Assembly: GCF_017873215.1 (NCBI RefSeq)
Contig: NZ_JAGGKA010000021.1
Location: 16,328-80,327, forward strand
DNA: 64,000 bases
Source: Clostridium tetanomorphum
GTDB taxonomy: Bacteria > Bacillota > Clostridia > Clostridiales > Clostridiaceae
Reading direction: 5' to 3'
Under the pieces are notes generated by a model. The model ran no database searches, was not told the origin of the DNA, and saw nothing but the letters and a program-made list of their open reading frames with translations. Positions 26,132 through 35,254 of this stretch are shown piece by piece. The translations under genes were made by a program, and so were the position numbers. The first letter of the stretch is position 1. Every line of letters begins with the position of its first letter.

Positions 26132-27829
26132 TTATAATTTAAACTTATTTATGTTTTCTATCATGTTATTAGTTATATTTTTAAGTTCTTCAGATGCTTG
26201 TGCAACATTGCTAGCTTGTGAATTCATTTCTTCAATTGACGCAGATATTTCCTCTGCAGAAGCAGATACCTCCTCTGCAATAGATGAAGAATTTTCTATT
26301 TTGCATAGAATATTTTCTTTCTCTTTATTTAAATGATTAGATCCATTATTTAAATCTTGAATTTTAGGTATAATAGAATTAATAGAATTTAGAATATTTT
26401 GAAAAGAGCTCATAGAGCTATTTATAATATTAACCTGTTCTCCAATTTCTCTATCTATTTCTTCTGAAGATTTAACAATTAAATTAGTTTCATTATAAAC
26501 ATTTTTAATTACATTTGATATACTTTCTGCCGACTCTCTACTTTGTCCAGCCAACTTTCTAATCTCATCCGCTACTACTGCAAATCCTTTTCCACTTTCC
26601 CCCACCCTTGCTGCTTCTATAGCTGCATTTAAAGCTAATAAATTAGTTTGTTCAGAAATGCTATTAATTATGGTTGTTATTTCATTTACTTTATTGATAC
26701 TATTTCCTAACACTTTTACTTTCTCTGAAAAAGTTTTAAAACTGTTATCTACTTTTTCTACAGAATTGATTAAAGTATTCATGTTTGATTTACTCTCATC
26801 AGCTGTACTTTCTATTTCTCCTGAAGTAACATTTATATTTTCAATTGAATTTATCATTATATTAAGTTCTTGTGCAAAATCATTTAAAACAGATGTTATA
26901 TTTACTAAATCTTGTGCTTGATCTCCTGTTCCACTTGCTACATCATTTATAGCTAAAGCTACATTTCGAGAAGAAGCTAACATATTCTGAGATATAAAAT
27001 TTAAATTCAAAGAATTATCTTCTATATTTAAAGAGTTATCTTTTACTGCTAATAGCATTCTTCTTAAAGTCTCTAAAAAGCTATTGATGATATTAGAAAG
27101 TTCTCCTATTTCGTCTTTAGAGTTTATATTTATCTTTTGAGTTAAATCTCCTCCTTGTTCAGCTAAGTTATTTAATTCTTCTTTAATTTTGTTAATAGGC
27201 TTGGATATCTTTTTGTTAAGTATTATAAAAGCTAAAATTATAGTTACACCTATGATTATTATTAAAATATTAATTAGTATTAATATTAGTTGTACTTTGC
27301 TTCTAATTATTTCTGTCTGATTTTTTGCTCTATTATTCATTTTTTCTTGAAATTGTGATATAGGCTTTTTTATTTCTTCTTTATATTCATTATATTCTTT
27401 TCCAAACATAAGCTTTCTCGCTTTATCAAACTGCTTATTTTGAGCTGCTTTAAATGCTTCCTCCTCCAATTTGACCAAATTATCTGAATTCTTTTTAGCC
27501 ATTTCTAATAAATCTAATTCTTCTTTTGGTGTATTTAATTCTTTTAATCTCTCTATTACTTTGTCACGGGTTTTTGTTTCCTTAACCTCTTTCCAATAAT
27601 TTGTAAAATATTCTTCCTCTCCAAATTGAACATATCGTCTAGCTTGATCAGTTAAATAATCGGAAGCTGCTGCTAAATCATTTCCTAATTGCTTTAACTC
27701 TATTTGCAAGTTTACTGTTTCACTTTGTTCATTATAACTTACATTTAAATAATAAATAATTCCTATAAGTATGACAATTAACAACATAAAAACTCTACTA
27801 ATAAGCTTTAATAATTTAGATATATACAT
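26132..27829 (-). CDS. Methyl-accepting chemotaxis protein
   Basis: A 565-residue transmembrane chemoreceptor. It has TM1 at about 9-28, a four-helix-bundle-type external sensor (residues 30-180, rich in Glu/Lys), TM2 at about 185-207, a HAMP domain (208-262) and a signalling coiled coil with the conserved hairpin tip [36 protein letters not shown]. The sensor resembles 4HB_MCP domains. The ligand is unknown. Monocistronic. Confidence 0.93.
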   Translation of the reverse strand: MYISKLLKLISRVFMLLIVILIGIIYYLNVSYNEQSETVNLQIELKQLGNDLAAASDYLTDQARRYVQFGEEEYFTNYWKEVKETKTRDKVIERLKELNTPKEELDLLEMAKKNSDNLVKLEEEAFKAAQNKQFDKARKLMFGKEYNEYKEEIKKPISQFQEKMNNRAKNQTEIIRSKVQLILILINILIIIIGVTIILAFIILNKKISKPINKIKEELNNLAEQGGDLTQKININSKDEIGELSNIINSFLETLRRMLLAVKDNSLNIEDNSLNLNFISQNMLASSRNVALAINDVASGTGDQAQDLVNITSVLNDFAQELNIMINSIENINVTSGEIESTADESKSNMNTLINSVEKVDNSFKTFSEKVKVLGNSINKVNEITTIINSISEQTNLLALNAAIEAARVGESGKGFAVVADEIRKLAGQSRESAESISNVIKNVYNETNLIVKSSEEIDREIGEQVNIINSSMSSFQNILNSINSIIPKIQDLNNGSNHLNKEKENILCKIENSSSIAEEVSASAEEISASIEEMNSQASNVAQASEELKNITNNMIENINKFKL

Positions 27830-28040
27830 AATCTCACTTCCTTTATACTTATTTATATATAGTATATATGATTTTTTCTGATTTTTCTATATATTTATAC
27901 ATTTTTTCATTAATTTCTATATTTTTCCCTAAATTAATACATTAATAAAATAATTGACAAAAACATATGCTAAGTATAGAATTATATAAGTTTTTAATAA
28001 AATATATAAAAAATATTTGAGAATTATAAAGGAGATAGAT

Positions 28041-29180
28041 ATGGAGAATTTATTTGATAAATTAGGATTGAATTTGCAGTTAATTGAAGGATTAAAAAAA
28101 GAAGGTATAGAAAAGCCCACACCTATTCAAATAAGGGCAATACCATTAGCATTAGAAAATAAAGACATAATAGGAAAATCAGAAACAGGAAGCGGAAAAA
28201 CTCTAGCTTATTTACTACCTTTATTTCAAAAAATAAATACTGATAAAAAAGAAATGCAAGCCATTATACTAGCTCCAACTCATGAATTAGTCATGCAAAT
28301 ACATAATGAAATTAAACTATTATCAAAAAATTCTGGAGTGCCTGTAACATCTTGTCCTATAATCGGTGAAGTTAATATAAAAAGGCAAATTGAAAAACTT
28401 AAAGAAAAACCTCATATAATTGTAGGTTCTACAGGAAGAATATTTGAACTTATTAAACTAAAAAAAATAAGTGCTCATACAATTAAAACTATTGTTATAG
28501 ATGAAGGTGACAGACTTTTAGATATGAATAATATAACAAACGTAAAAAATGTTATAAAAACTACTCTAAGAGAAAGACAATTAATGATTTTCTCTGCTAC
28601 TATTAATGAAAAAACAATAAATATAGCAAAAGATTTTATGAAAAATGCGAAAATATTGCAAATTGAAGATAATGATATGTTAAATCCAAATATTAATCAT
28701 ATATACTTTATTTGTGAACAAAGAGATAAAATTGAAACTCTAAGGAAATTGTTTGCAGCTTTAAAACTTGAAAGAGCTATTGTATTTTTAAATAAAAAGG
28801 ATGAAATAGAAATTACTACAGCTAAACTTCAATATCATCATATTAAAGCTTATGCAATATATGGCAATGCCTCAAAAGAAGACCGTAAAAAAGCCATAGA
28901 AGGATTTAGAAATGGAAAAATCAAACTATTGATAGCCTCAGATATAGCTGCTAGAGGATTAGATATAAAAGGAGTAACCCATATAATAAATTTAGACTTA
29001 CCTGAAGATCCAAAAGAATATTTACATAGAGTAGGTAGAACTGGAAGAGCCGGTAAATCTGGTACAGCCGTTTCTATAGTTACTAAAAAAGAACTTTCTT
29101 TAATAAAAAAATATGAAAAAGAACTAAATATAAAAATAGAAGAAAAACTTATATATAACGGAATTATTCATAACCTATAA
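28041..29180 (+). CDS. DEAD-box-type RNA helicase with DEGD motif II
   Basis: A 379-residue helicase. Q-motif region GIEKPTPIQ (22-30), motif I SETGSGKT (47-54), Ia PTHELV, Ib GSTGRI, motif II DEGD at 154-157 instead of DEAD, motif III SAT, IV IVFLNKKDE, V ASDIAARGLDIKGVTH and VI HRVGRTGRAG. I chose ATG 28041 because AAAGGAG precedes it. The frame runs to TTG 28017. It lacks the C-terminal RNA-binding extension of DbpA/CshA, so it is a minimal core likely acting in RNA remodelling or ribosome assembly. Confidence 0.9.
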   Translation: MENLFDKLGLNLQLIEGLKKEGIEKPTPIQIRAIPLALENKDIIGKSETGSGKTLAYLLPLFQKINTDKKEMQAIILAPTHELVMQIHNEIKLLSKNSGVPVTSCPIIGEVNIKRQIEKLKEKPHIIVGSTGRIFELIKLKKISAHTIKTIVIDEGDRLLDMNNITNVKNVIKTTLRERQLMIFSATINEKTINIAKDFMKNAKILQIEDNDMLNPNINHIYFICEQRDKIETLRKLFAALKLERAIVFLNKKDEIEITTAKLQYHHIKAYAIYGNASKEDRKKAIEGFRNGKIKLLIASDIAARGLDIKGVTHIINLDLPEDPKEYLHRVGRTGRAGKSGTAVSIVTKKELSLIKKYEKELNIKIEEKLIYNGIIHNL

Positions 29181-29204
29181 TGAAAAGATTGTAAAGCAAC
29201 TTTT

Positions 29205-29345
29205 CAGATTACAGAGCACAGAGTACAGATGATGAGAATTTTTCTCCATTAACATTACGAAAAATTTTAAATTAAAGCTTTTCTGTAGTAATAACAGAAG
29301 AAAATCTTCCTTATCTGTACTCTATAATCTTTGCTCTGTCCTCTA
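29205..29345. repeat. MITE-like dispersed repeat, copy 2
   Basis: Outer inverted ends ACAGAGCA (29211-29218) and TGCTCTGT (29332-29339) and inner inverted ends AGAGTACAGAT (29220-29230) and ATCTGTACTCT (29313-29323) bound a non-coding core. The core (29233-29270) resembles copy 1 at 9076-9113 on the other strand. Located just after the helicase gene and before the convergent PAP2 gene. Confidence 0.6.
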
Positions 29346-29377
29346 AAAAAGGTACATCTCACTTTTTTATATTATTT

Positions 29378-29950
29378 CTAGCTACTAAAACCTAATTTTA
29401 TAATTAGTGTTTTTTCTACTCTATCATAAATCATATCAATTTTATTTTTTAGAAATAAATTATATAAATACCCTGTAATAACCACCATAACATAAGCTCC
29501 TATTACATCCATAGGATAATGATGCCCTACATACACCCTAGAAATTCCCACTAGAATTGATAACATAGTTAATATTTTGCTAAGTATGTTATTATAAGCT
29601 TTCATCCCTAAAGCAATACTCATTGTTCCAGTAACATGATCACTAGGAAAAGAAGCATTTTCAGCATGTGGATAAAGTAAATTTACCTTACTTTGAACAA
29701 ATGGTCTATTTTCAAAATATATGCTTCCAATAATAAAACTTAATATAAGATTAAATATGGTAAATATAAAGGTATTAAAAGCAACTTTCCTATATTCACC
29801 CTTATTTTTAACTATTCCTAAAATAAATATTAAAACAAGTACACTCATAAATACAATAGGTACATATTTAGATAACATTATCATGAAGCTATCTAAAAAA
29901 ATATTTTTATCTGCTAAATCGTTTATTATGTAAAATAATTTCATATTCAT
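29378..29950 (-). CDS. PAP2-family phosphatase (BcrC-like undecaprenyl diphosphatase)
   Basis: A 190-residue membrane protein with five hydrophobic segments. The three phosphatase motifs are a RPF element (FENRPFVQSK near residue 84), SFPSDHVTG (motif 2) and SRVYVGHHYPMDVIG (motif 3, catalytic His). This is the BcrC/YbjG-like form that dephosphorylates undecaprenyl pyrophosphate outside the membrane, recycling the wall-lipid carrier and giving bacitracin tolerance. The role is inferred from motifs. Confidence 0.85.
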   Translation of the reverse strand: MNMKLFYIINDLADKNIFLDSFMIMLSKYVPIVFMSVLVLIFILGIVKNKGEYRKVAFNTFIFTIFNLILSFIIGSIYFENRPFVQSKVNLLYPHAENASFPSDHVTGTMSIALGMKAYNNILSKILTMLSILVGISRVYVGHHYPMDVIGAYVMVVITGYLYNLFLKNKIDMIYDRVEKTLIIKLGFSS

Positions 29951-30121
29951 GTTTCAGTAATCCCTTCTAAATTTTATATTTGCTATTTTTCCCAATATTT
30001 ATCATATCCATTATAACTTTAAAATATTAAAATTACATTAACAACTTTTTAAATATTTTTCAATTTTACGAGCACAATATATATATATATCAATTTTTTA
30101 TTATAAAGGAGGATTCCAATT

Positions 30122-30484
30122 ATGGATAATAAAAATACTGAAAGGCAAGGTTCAAATGTATTGAATTATATAGTAAGACTTATACTAACTGCCATTGTAT
30201 TAGGAATAACATCCTTTTTAACTCCTGGCTTTAGTATAGTAGGGCTTTGGTCGATGTTACTTGCTGCAGTTGTTATAACTGTAATAGATATTTTAGTTGA
30301 GAGTCTTATGGGAATGGATGCTTCTCCTTTTGGAAAAGGATTTAAAGGATTTGTAATAGCAGCCATAATAATATATTTAACTCAATTTCTAGTTCCTAAT
30401 ATGCAAGTATCAATAATAGGTGCTATATTAGCTGCATTAGTCATTGGAATAATAGATGCCATATTGCCTGGAAGGGTTATGTAA
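30122..30484 (+). CDS. Phage-holin-4-like (PF04020) small membrane protein
   Basis: A 120-residue protein with four transmembrane segments: RLILTAIVLGITSFLTPG (18-37), LWSMLLAAVVITVIDIL (41-58), FKGFVIAAIIIYLTQFLV (77-95) and IIGAILAALVIGIIDAIL. The pattern matches the four-TM superfamily annotated as phage holin family. No phage genes are nearby and the gene stands alone with a clear AGGAGG site, so it is a chromosomal membrane protein of unknown role. Confidence 0.8.
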   Translation: MDNKNTERQGSNVLNYIVRLILTAIVLGITSFLTPGFSIVGLWSMLLAAVVITVIDILVESLMGMDASPFGKGFKGFVIAAIIIYLTQFLVPNMQVSIIGAILAALVIGIIDAILPGRVM

Positions 30485-30491
30485 GTTGCCA

Positions 30492-30524
30492 AATGAGATT
30501 TACTTTTAAAAGTAAATCTCATTT
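30492..30524. terminator. Bidirectional terminator
   Basis: The stem AATGAGATTTACTTT / AAAGTAAATCTCATT is followed by TTT on the plus strand, between convergent genes. Confidence 0.9.
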
Positions 30525-30533
30525 TTAAATTTA

Positions 30534-30998
30534 TTATTGCCATTCTAAAGTTTCTTTCACACTAAGTTCTTGCTTATCAATATAAAAATTATATAATAAT
30601 CCTGCTAATATAAAAAAGCTTCCTAAAATTTTACCTGTAGATACTACATTAGAAGTAAAATAATCTATAATTATTCCTGTAACAATTTGCCCTATAAAAA
30701 TAAGTAAAGTTGAATATATAGTTGGAATTTTAGGTATTACTATATTAGACGCTGCCACTACTCCTACACCAATTACTCCTCCTAGATAAACCCAAGAAGG
30801 CATATTATATAATTCTTTTAGCGTCAGATTTATCCCTTTTTGTTTGGTAAAAATCACTATTATAATTCCTAGTAATCCTACAACATAATTAATTAATGTT
30901 CCTTGAAACACTCCTATTCTTTTTGCTAAATGTGAATTTATTACCATAGATAAAATAACCATACCACCAGTTACAAATGCAATAATAATATATAGCAT
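30534..30998 (-). CDS. YdcZ/DUF606 DMT-family transporter, second half
   Basis: A 154-residue protein with five transmembrane segments, the EamA-type pattern of DUF606. PSWVYLGGVIGVGVVAASNIVIPKIPTIYSTLLIFIGQIVTGIIIDYF is typical of YdcZ. It is the downstream partner of the gene at 31010 (11 bases apart). The two are homologous half-transporters, probably a heterodimer. The substrate is unknown. Confidence 0.85.
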   Translation of the reverse strand: MLYIIIAFVTGGMVILSMVINSHLAKRIGVFQGTLINYVVGLLGIIIVIFTKQKGINLTLKELYNMPSWVYLGGVIGVGVVAASNIVIPKIPTIYSTLLIFIGQIVTGIIIDYFTSNVVSTGKILGSFFILAGLLYNFYIDKQELSVKETLEWQ

Positions 30999-31009
30999 AA
31001 CTTCCTCCT

Positions 31010-31432
31010 TTAATATACAATCATTACAATTATCCCTATAAACACTAGTAAAAAACCCGTTATTTTTTTACTTTTAAATTTATTAACTCTCATACCCAAT
31101 AATCCAAAGTGATCTATTATACCTGAAATAATAAGCTGTCCGAGTAATCCTAAAGATAGAGTAAGAGAAGCTCCTAGTTTATTAAAAGCTATATTATTAA
31201 AAAGTACTATAAAAATTCCAATAGCTCCACCACTAAAAAAATACATTGGTAGCTTTTCTTTAAACTTTAATTTTCCCTTCCTTAAAACTAATACTGTACT
31301 TATAGAAATAAGTCCTACTAAATGAATTATTAATACAGAACTATAATCGCCCACTCCTTTTGATAAAGCACCGTTCACTGTTACCATTATGGCAATTAAC
31401 ACACCAATAACTACTGCACTGCACTTATACAT
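31010..31432 (-). CDS. YdcZ/DUF606 DMT-family transporter, first half
   Basis: A 140-residue homologue of the next gene, with five hydrophobic segments. GALSKGVGDYSSVLIIHLVGLISI and GGAIGIFIVLFNNIAFNKLGASLTLSLGLLGQLIISGIIDHFGLLG are shared with YdcZ proteins. It is the first gene of the pair and is divergent from the Crp/Fnr-type regulator at 31563, from which it is separated by 130 bases with a palindromic operator. Confidence 0.85.
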   Translation of the reverse strand: MYKCSAVVIGVLIAIMVTVNGALSKGVGDYSSVLIIHLVGLISISTVLVLRKGKLKFKEKLPMYFFSGGAIGIFIVLFNNIAFNKLGASLTLSLGLLGQLIISGIIDHFGLLGMRVNKFKSKKITGFLLVFIGIIVMIVY

Positions 31433-31504
31433 TTATCTATTCTCCTCATTATTTATTCTAAATTCATTTCATTAAAAATATTATCACTAATTATATTTAT
31501 TTAA

Positions 31505-31520
31505 TATGACATATGTCATA
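31505..31520. promoter_or_regulatory. Perfect palindromic operator for the Crp/Fnr-like regulator
   Basis: TATGACATATGTCATA is a perfect 16-base palindrome centred between the divergent transporter and regulator genes. It is of the Crp/Fnr half-site type (TGACA-N-TGTCA arrangement). It overlaps the -35 position of the regulator promoter, whose -10 TATAAT is at 31537-31542. Confidence 0.75.
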
Positions 31521-31562
31521 ATTTTAATTATATGTTTATAATAAACTATGAGGTGATAATTC

Positions 31563-32258
31563 TTGCAAAGAATATATGATGAAAATAAACTTAGGTATTA
31601 TATAAATAAATATAATATGAATAACATTTTTCTTAATGACTTAACTAAATATATGGAATTACATTCTTTTAATAAAAACGAACATATTTGTAAATATAAA
31701 GAAAAATTAAGTTACTTTTATTTTTTAGTTCATGGAAAAGCTAATGTATATCTTTTGCTAAAAAACGGAAAATCCCTTTTATTAAGATTCTATAAACCTT
31801 TAAGTTTAATTGGTGATGTTGAATTCGTTAATGACAATTATACTAGCTCAAATATTCAAGTAGTTGAAAAGACTCTGTGCATTGGCATATCAATGGAATG
31901 TTTAAGAACACTAGCCTTAGAAGATACTAATTTTCTAACTTATATAATAAATAGCTTAGGCGATAAATTGGAAAAAAACTCAAAATCTAGTTCTATTAAT
32001 CTTCTTTATCCTTTAGAAAATAGATTAGCTAGCTATCTTTTAGCTATTTCCTCACCCAAAGATAAAAGTTTAGATATAAATGGAATTTCAACATATAAAT
32101 TAACTGAAATGGCAGATTTACTTGGAACTAGTTATAGACATTTACTAAGAACCATAGATAAATTTTGTAAACAAAATATTATAAAGAAATATAAAAATTC
32201 AATAATAATACTAGATATTAATCAATTAGAACAACTAGCTGGAGATATATATGAATAA
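31563..32258 (+). CDS. Crp/Fnr-family transcriptional regulator
   Basis: A 231-residue regulator with an N-terminal cyclic-nucleotide-type beta barrel (residues 25-135; YFLVHGKANVYLLLKNGKSLLLRFYKPLSLIGDVE) and a C-terminal winged helix (YKLTEMADLLGTSYRHLLRTIDKF, residues about 175-200). The key Arg of cAMP-binding members is not obvious, and the Fnr cysteines are absent, so it is likely a metabolite-sensing YeiL-like member. TTG start with GAGGTGAT five bases ahead. Probably controls the divergent YdcZ pair. Confidence 0.88.
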   Translation: MQRIYDENKLRYYINKYNMNNIFLNDLTKYMELHSFNKNEHICKYKEKLSYFYFLVHGKANVYLLLKNGKSLLLRFYKPLSLIGDVEFVNDNYTSSNIQVVEKTLCIGISMECLRTLALEDTNFLTYIINSLGDKLEKNSKSSSINLLYPLENRLASYLLAISSPKDKSLDINGISTYKLTEMADLLGTSYRHLLRTIDKFCKQNIIKKYKNSIIILDINQLEQLAGDIYE

Positions 32259-32276
32259 CTTTTTAATGAAGTTCTT

Positions 32277-32693
32277 TTAAAATTTTGTAGGTGTGCCTAT
32301 AAAACTATTAGCTTTTTCTAAAACTTGTATATAAATATCATCTAGCAAGGCTCTTGCTAATTCATAACCTGTCCACTTATACTCTGCTATTTCCTCTTCT
32401 TGTAAATGTATTTCTCCATTTTTTATTTTTGCTAAAAAAAATATTATTTCTTTTTCTATATTTTCAAAAGGAGAGTAATTTATATTCATTCTAAAATTAT
32501 CACATATTTCTATATTAAGCCCTGTTTCTTCAAACACTTCTCTTTTGGCTGTTTCTTTTTCATTTTCGCCTTCTTCAACATGTCCCTTTGCAAAACCCCA
32601 ATGACCTCTATTTCTACTTTTAACTATTAGAAACTCAATCTTTTTATTCACTTTTCTATAAATTACAGCTCCACAAGACTTTTCATAATTCAT
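32277..32693 (-). CDS. Nudix hydrolase (Ap4A-type)
   Basis: A 138-residue protein with a full Nudix box GHVEEGENEKETAKREVFEETGL (37-59, G-x5-E-x7-REUxEExGU). The N-terminus KSCGAVIYRK and NRGHWGFAKGHVE are typical of bis(5'-nucleosyl)-tetraphosphatases. It would hydrolyse Ap4A or related nucleotides with Mg2+. Stand-alone, convergent with the Crp-like regulator gene. Confidence 0.9.
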   Translation of the reverse strand: MNYEKSCGAVIYRKVNKKIEFLIVKSRNRGHWGFAKGHVEEGENEKETAKREVFEETGLNIEICDNFRMNINYSPFENIEKEIIFFLAKIKNGEIHLQEEEIAEYKWTGYELARALLDDIYIQVLEKANSFIGTPTKF

Positions 32694-32915
32694 TGTAAAA
32701 TTCTCCTTTTATGCATTATATTATATATATTTTGAATAGATATATTCTACCTTACTTAATCTTCCATGTAAATAAAAATATTATTTCCTCCTAAGATGGG
32801 TATAAGAGTTTTATCTTTTATATTAATTAAAAAGTTTTATTATTTTATGGTATCATAATATATGTGAAATCTTAAAGAATTAATGTAAATTATTAAAGTA
32901 CTGCGAGGTTTTTAA

Positions 32916-35231
32916 ATGGATAAAGCTTTATTTATTACAGAAAAGCCCTCTGTGGCTATGGAATATGTTAAACTTTTAAAAATAAAAGGAATAAAAAAGG
33001 ATGGATATATAGAATCAGATACTGCTATATTTACTTGGTGTGTAGGTCACATGGTAACAATGAGTTATCCAGAAGCCTATGATCCAACTCTTAAAAAATG
33101 GTCTTTAGACACTTTACCTTTCTTACCTAAAGAATATAAGTATGAAGTTATTCCTTCAGTTTCAAAACAGTTTAATATAGTAAAAACTTTACTTAAAAGA
33201 ACAGATATAAGTAAAATATATGTGTGCACAGACTCAGGAAGAGAAGGAGAATATATCTATAGACTTGTAGATAAAATGGTGGGAGTAGAGAAAAAAGAGA
33301 AAAAAAGAGTTTGGATTGACTCTCAAACAGAAGATGAGATAAAAAGAGGTATAAAAGAAGCAAGGGACCTTTCTGAATATGATTCTTTATCAGATTCAGC
33401 ATATTTAAGGGCAAAAGAAGATTATCTTTTAGGAATTAATTTTTCTAGACTTTTAACTCTTAAATATAGCAAATCTGTGGCAAATGCTATTTGCGATGAT
33501 AGAGTTGTAATTGCAGTAGGAAGAGTTATGAGCTGTGTTTTAGGTATGATTGTAGATAGAGAAAGAGAATTTAGAAATTTTGTAAAAACTCCTTTTTATA
33601 AAATAATAGGAAGCTTTGATGGAAATTCTCACGGTGAATTTGAAGAAGAAATGATTTATGATGGAGAGTGGAAGGCTGTAGAAGGTTCTAAATATGCTTC
33701 TTCTCCTCTACTATATAATGAGGGAGGATTTAAAAAAAGAGAAGATGCTGAAAAATTCGTAGAAATCATAGGCGAAAAAATTTTTGAAGAAGACCCAATT
33801 ATTAAAAATATAAAAAAGACTGTAGAAAATAAAAATGCTCCTTTACTATTTAATCTAGCTGAACTCCAAAATGAATGTTCTAAAAAATTTAAAATAAGTC
33901 CAGAAGAAACTTTAAATAAGATTCAATCTCTATACGAGAAAAAATTATTAACTTATCCAAGAACAGATGCTAGAGTTTTATCAAAAGCTGTAGCCAAAGA
34001 AATACATAAAAATATAAATAAACTTATAAATTACAATGATGAAGAAATAAAAGATATATGCCAAACTATATTAAACAACAAATGGTACTTAAATTTAGAG
34101 AAAACTAAATATGTAAATGACAGTAAAATAACAGACCATTATGCTATTATTCCTACTGGAGAAGGACTTCAAAACTATGACAGTCTCTCAGATTTAGAAC
34201 AAAAAGTGTATATCTTAGTTTTAAGAAGATTTTTATCTATATTTTATCCAGCAGCTAAATACAATAAAATATCTATTACTTCACAAGTAGGTGGCGAAAA
34301 CTTTTTCACTACAAATAAAGTCTGTGTTGAAGAAGGTTATCTTAAAGTATTAAAAGACTATAAAAAAAATACAGAAGATAAAAACTTAAAATTTTTAAAT
34401 AATCTAAAAAAAGGCCAAATAATAGACGTTGTAGATATGGAAATAAAGGAAGGTGAAACCTCCCCACCTAAAAGATATACTTCAGGTTCTATAATTATAG
34501 CTATGGAAAATGCAGGTAAACTTATTGAAGATGAAGAACTGAGGGAACAAATAAAAGGGGCTGGTATTGGTACATCAGCTACTAGGGCTGAAATATTAAA
34601 AAAACTAGAAAAGATAGAATACATTAGTTTAGATAAAAAAACCCAGGTTATAACTCCAACTCAAAAGGGCGAGATGATATATGAAGTTATAAAAAATTCT
34701 ATACCTACATTACTTAATCCTACCCTTACTGCTAGTTGGGAAAAAGGGTTAAATATGGTTTATTCTAAAGAAATATCTCCAGATATATTTATGAAAAAAT
34801 TGGAAAACTATACTGAAAGCAATGTCAAAAAAGTTATAAAAATTTCCAACTTTGAAAATATAAATAACTCTTTTAAAAAGGTTAAAGATAAAAATAAAAA
34901 TGTAATTAAAAGTTCTAAAACATCTAAAAAGAATAATAATTTAAATAATAAAAAATATACTAGAGAATCTCTCGGTATGTGCCCTATATGTAAAGCAGGG
35001 GATATTGTAGAAAACAGTAAAGGTTATGGTTGTAACAATTGGCAAAGTGGATGCAAATTCTTCCTGAGTCAAATTTGTGGCAAAAAAATTCCCCTTCCTC
35101 AAATCAAAAAATTAATTAATGAAGGACAAACGGATACTATAGAAGGCTTTAAATCTAAATCTGGAAAAGAATTTAATGCCAAACTTATAATAAAGAATCA
35201 ACGAATTCAATTTTCCTTTGTTTCAAAATAA
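32916..35231 (+). CDS. topB: DNA topoisomerase III (type IA)
   Basis: A 771-residue type IA topoisomerase. TOPRIM has Glu9 (FITEKPSVA) and the metal segment TDSGREGEY (105-113). The active-site Tyr347 lies in LLTYPRTDARVLS. SGSIIIAMENAGK and GAGIGTSATRAEI follow in the core. The C-terminal end has an unusual CPICKAGDIV...GCNNWQSGCKF zinc-ribbon-like module. It decatenates or relaxes DNA using single-strand passage. The gene is alone with its own terminator. Confidence 0.94.
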   Translation: MDKALFITEKPSVAMEYVKLLKIKGIKKDGYIESDTAIFTWCVGHMVTMSYPEAYDPTLKKWSLDTLPFLPKEYKYEVIPSVSKQFNIVKTLLKRTDISKIYVCTDSGREGEYIYRLVDKMVGVEKKEKKRVWIDSQTEDEIKRGIKEARDLSEYDSLSDSAYLRAKEDYLLGINFSRLLTLKYSKSVANAICDDRVVIAVGRVMSCVLGMIVDREREFRNFVKTPFYKIIGSFDGNSHGEFEEEMIYDGEWKAVEGSKYASSPLLYNEGGFKKREDAEKFVEIIGEKIFEEDPIIKNIKKTVENKNAPLLFNLAELQNECSKKFKISPEETLNKIQSLYEKKLLTYPRTDARVLSKAVAKEIHKNINKLINYNDEEIKDICQTILNNKWYLNLEKTKYVNDSKITDHYAIIPTGEGLQNYDSLSDLEQKVYILVLRRFLSIFYPAAKYNKISITSQVGGENFFTTNKVCVEEGYLKVLKDYKKNTEDKNLKFLNNLKKGQIIDVVDMEIKEGETSPPKRYTSGSIIIAMENAGKLIEDEELREQIKGAGIGTSATRAEILKKLEKIEYISLDKKTQVITPTQKGEMIYEVIKNSIPTLLNPTLTASWEKGLNMVYSKEISPDIFMKKLENYTESNVKKVIKISNFENINNSFKKVKDKNKNVIKSSKTSKKNNNLNNKKYTRESLGMCPICKAGDIVENSKGYGCNNWQSGCKFFLSQICGKKIPLPQIKKLINEGQTDTIEGFKSKSGKEFNAKLIIKNQRIQFSFVSK

Positions 35232-35254
35232 AAAAAGTGCATTGCACTTTTTTT
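35231..35254. terminator. Bidirectional terminator after topB
   Basis: AAAAAAGTGCA / TGCACTTTTTT forms a compact hairpin with T-runs on both strands, between convergent topB and amidase genes. The same hairpin core GTGCATTGCAC occurs at 9021-9037 in the liv leader. Confidence 0.9.
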
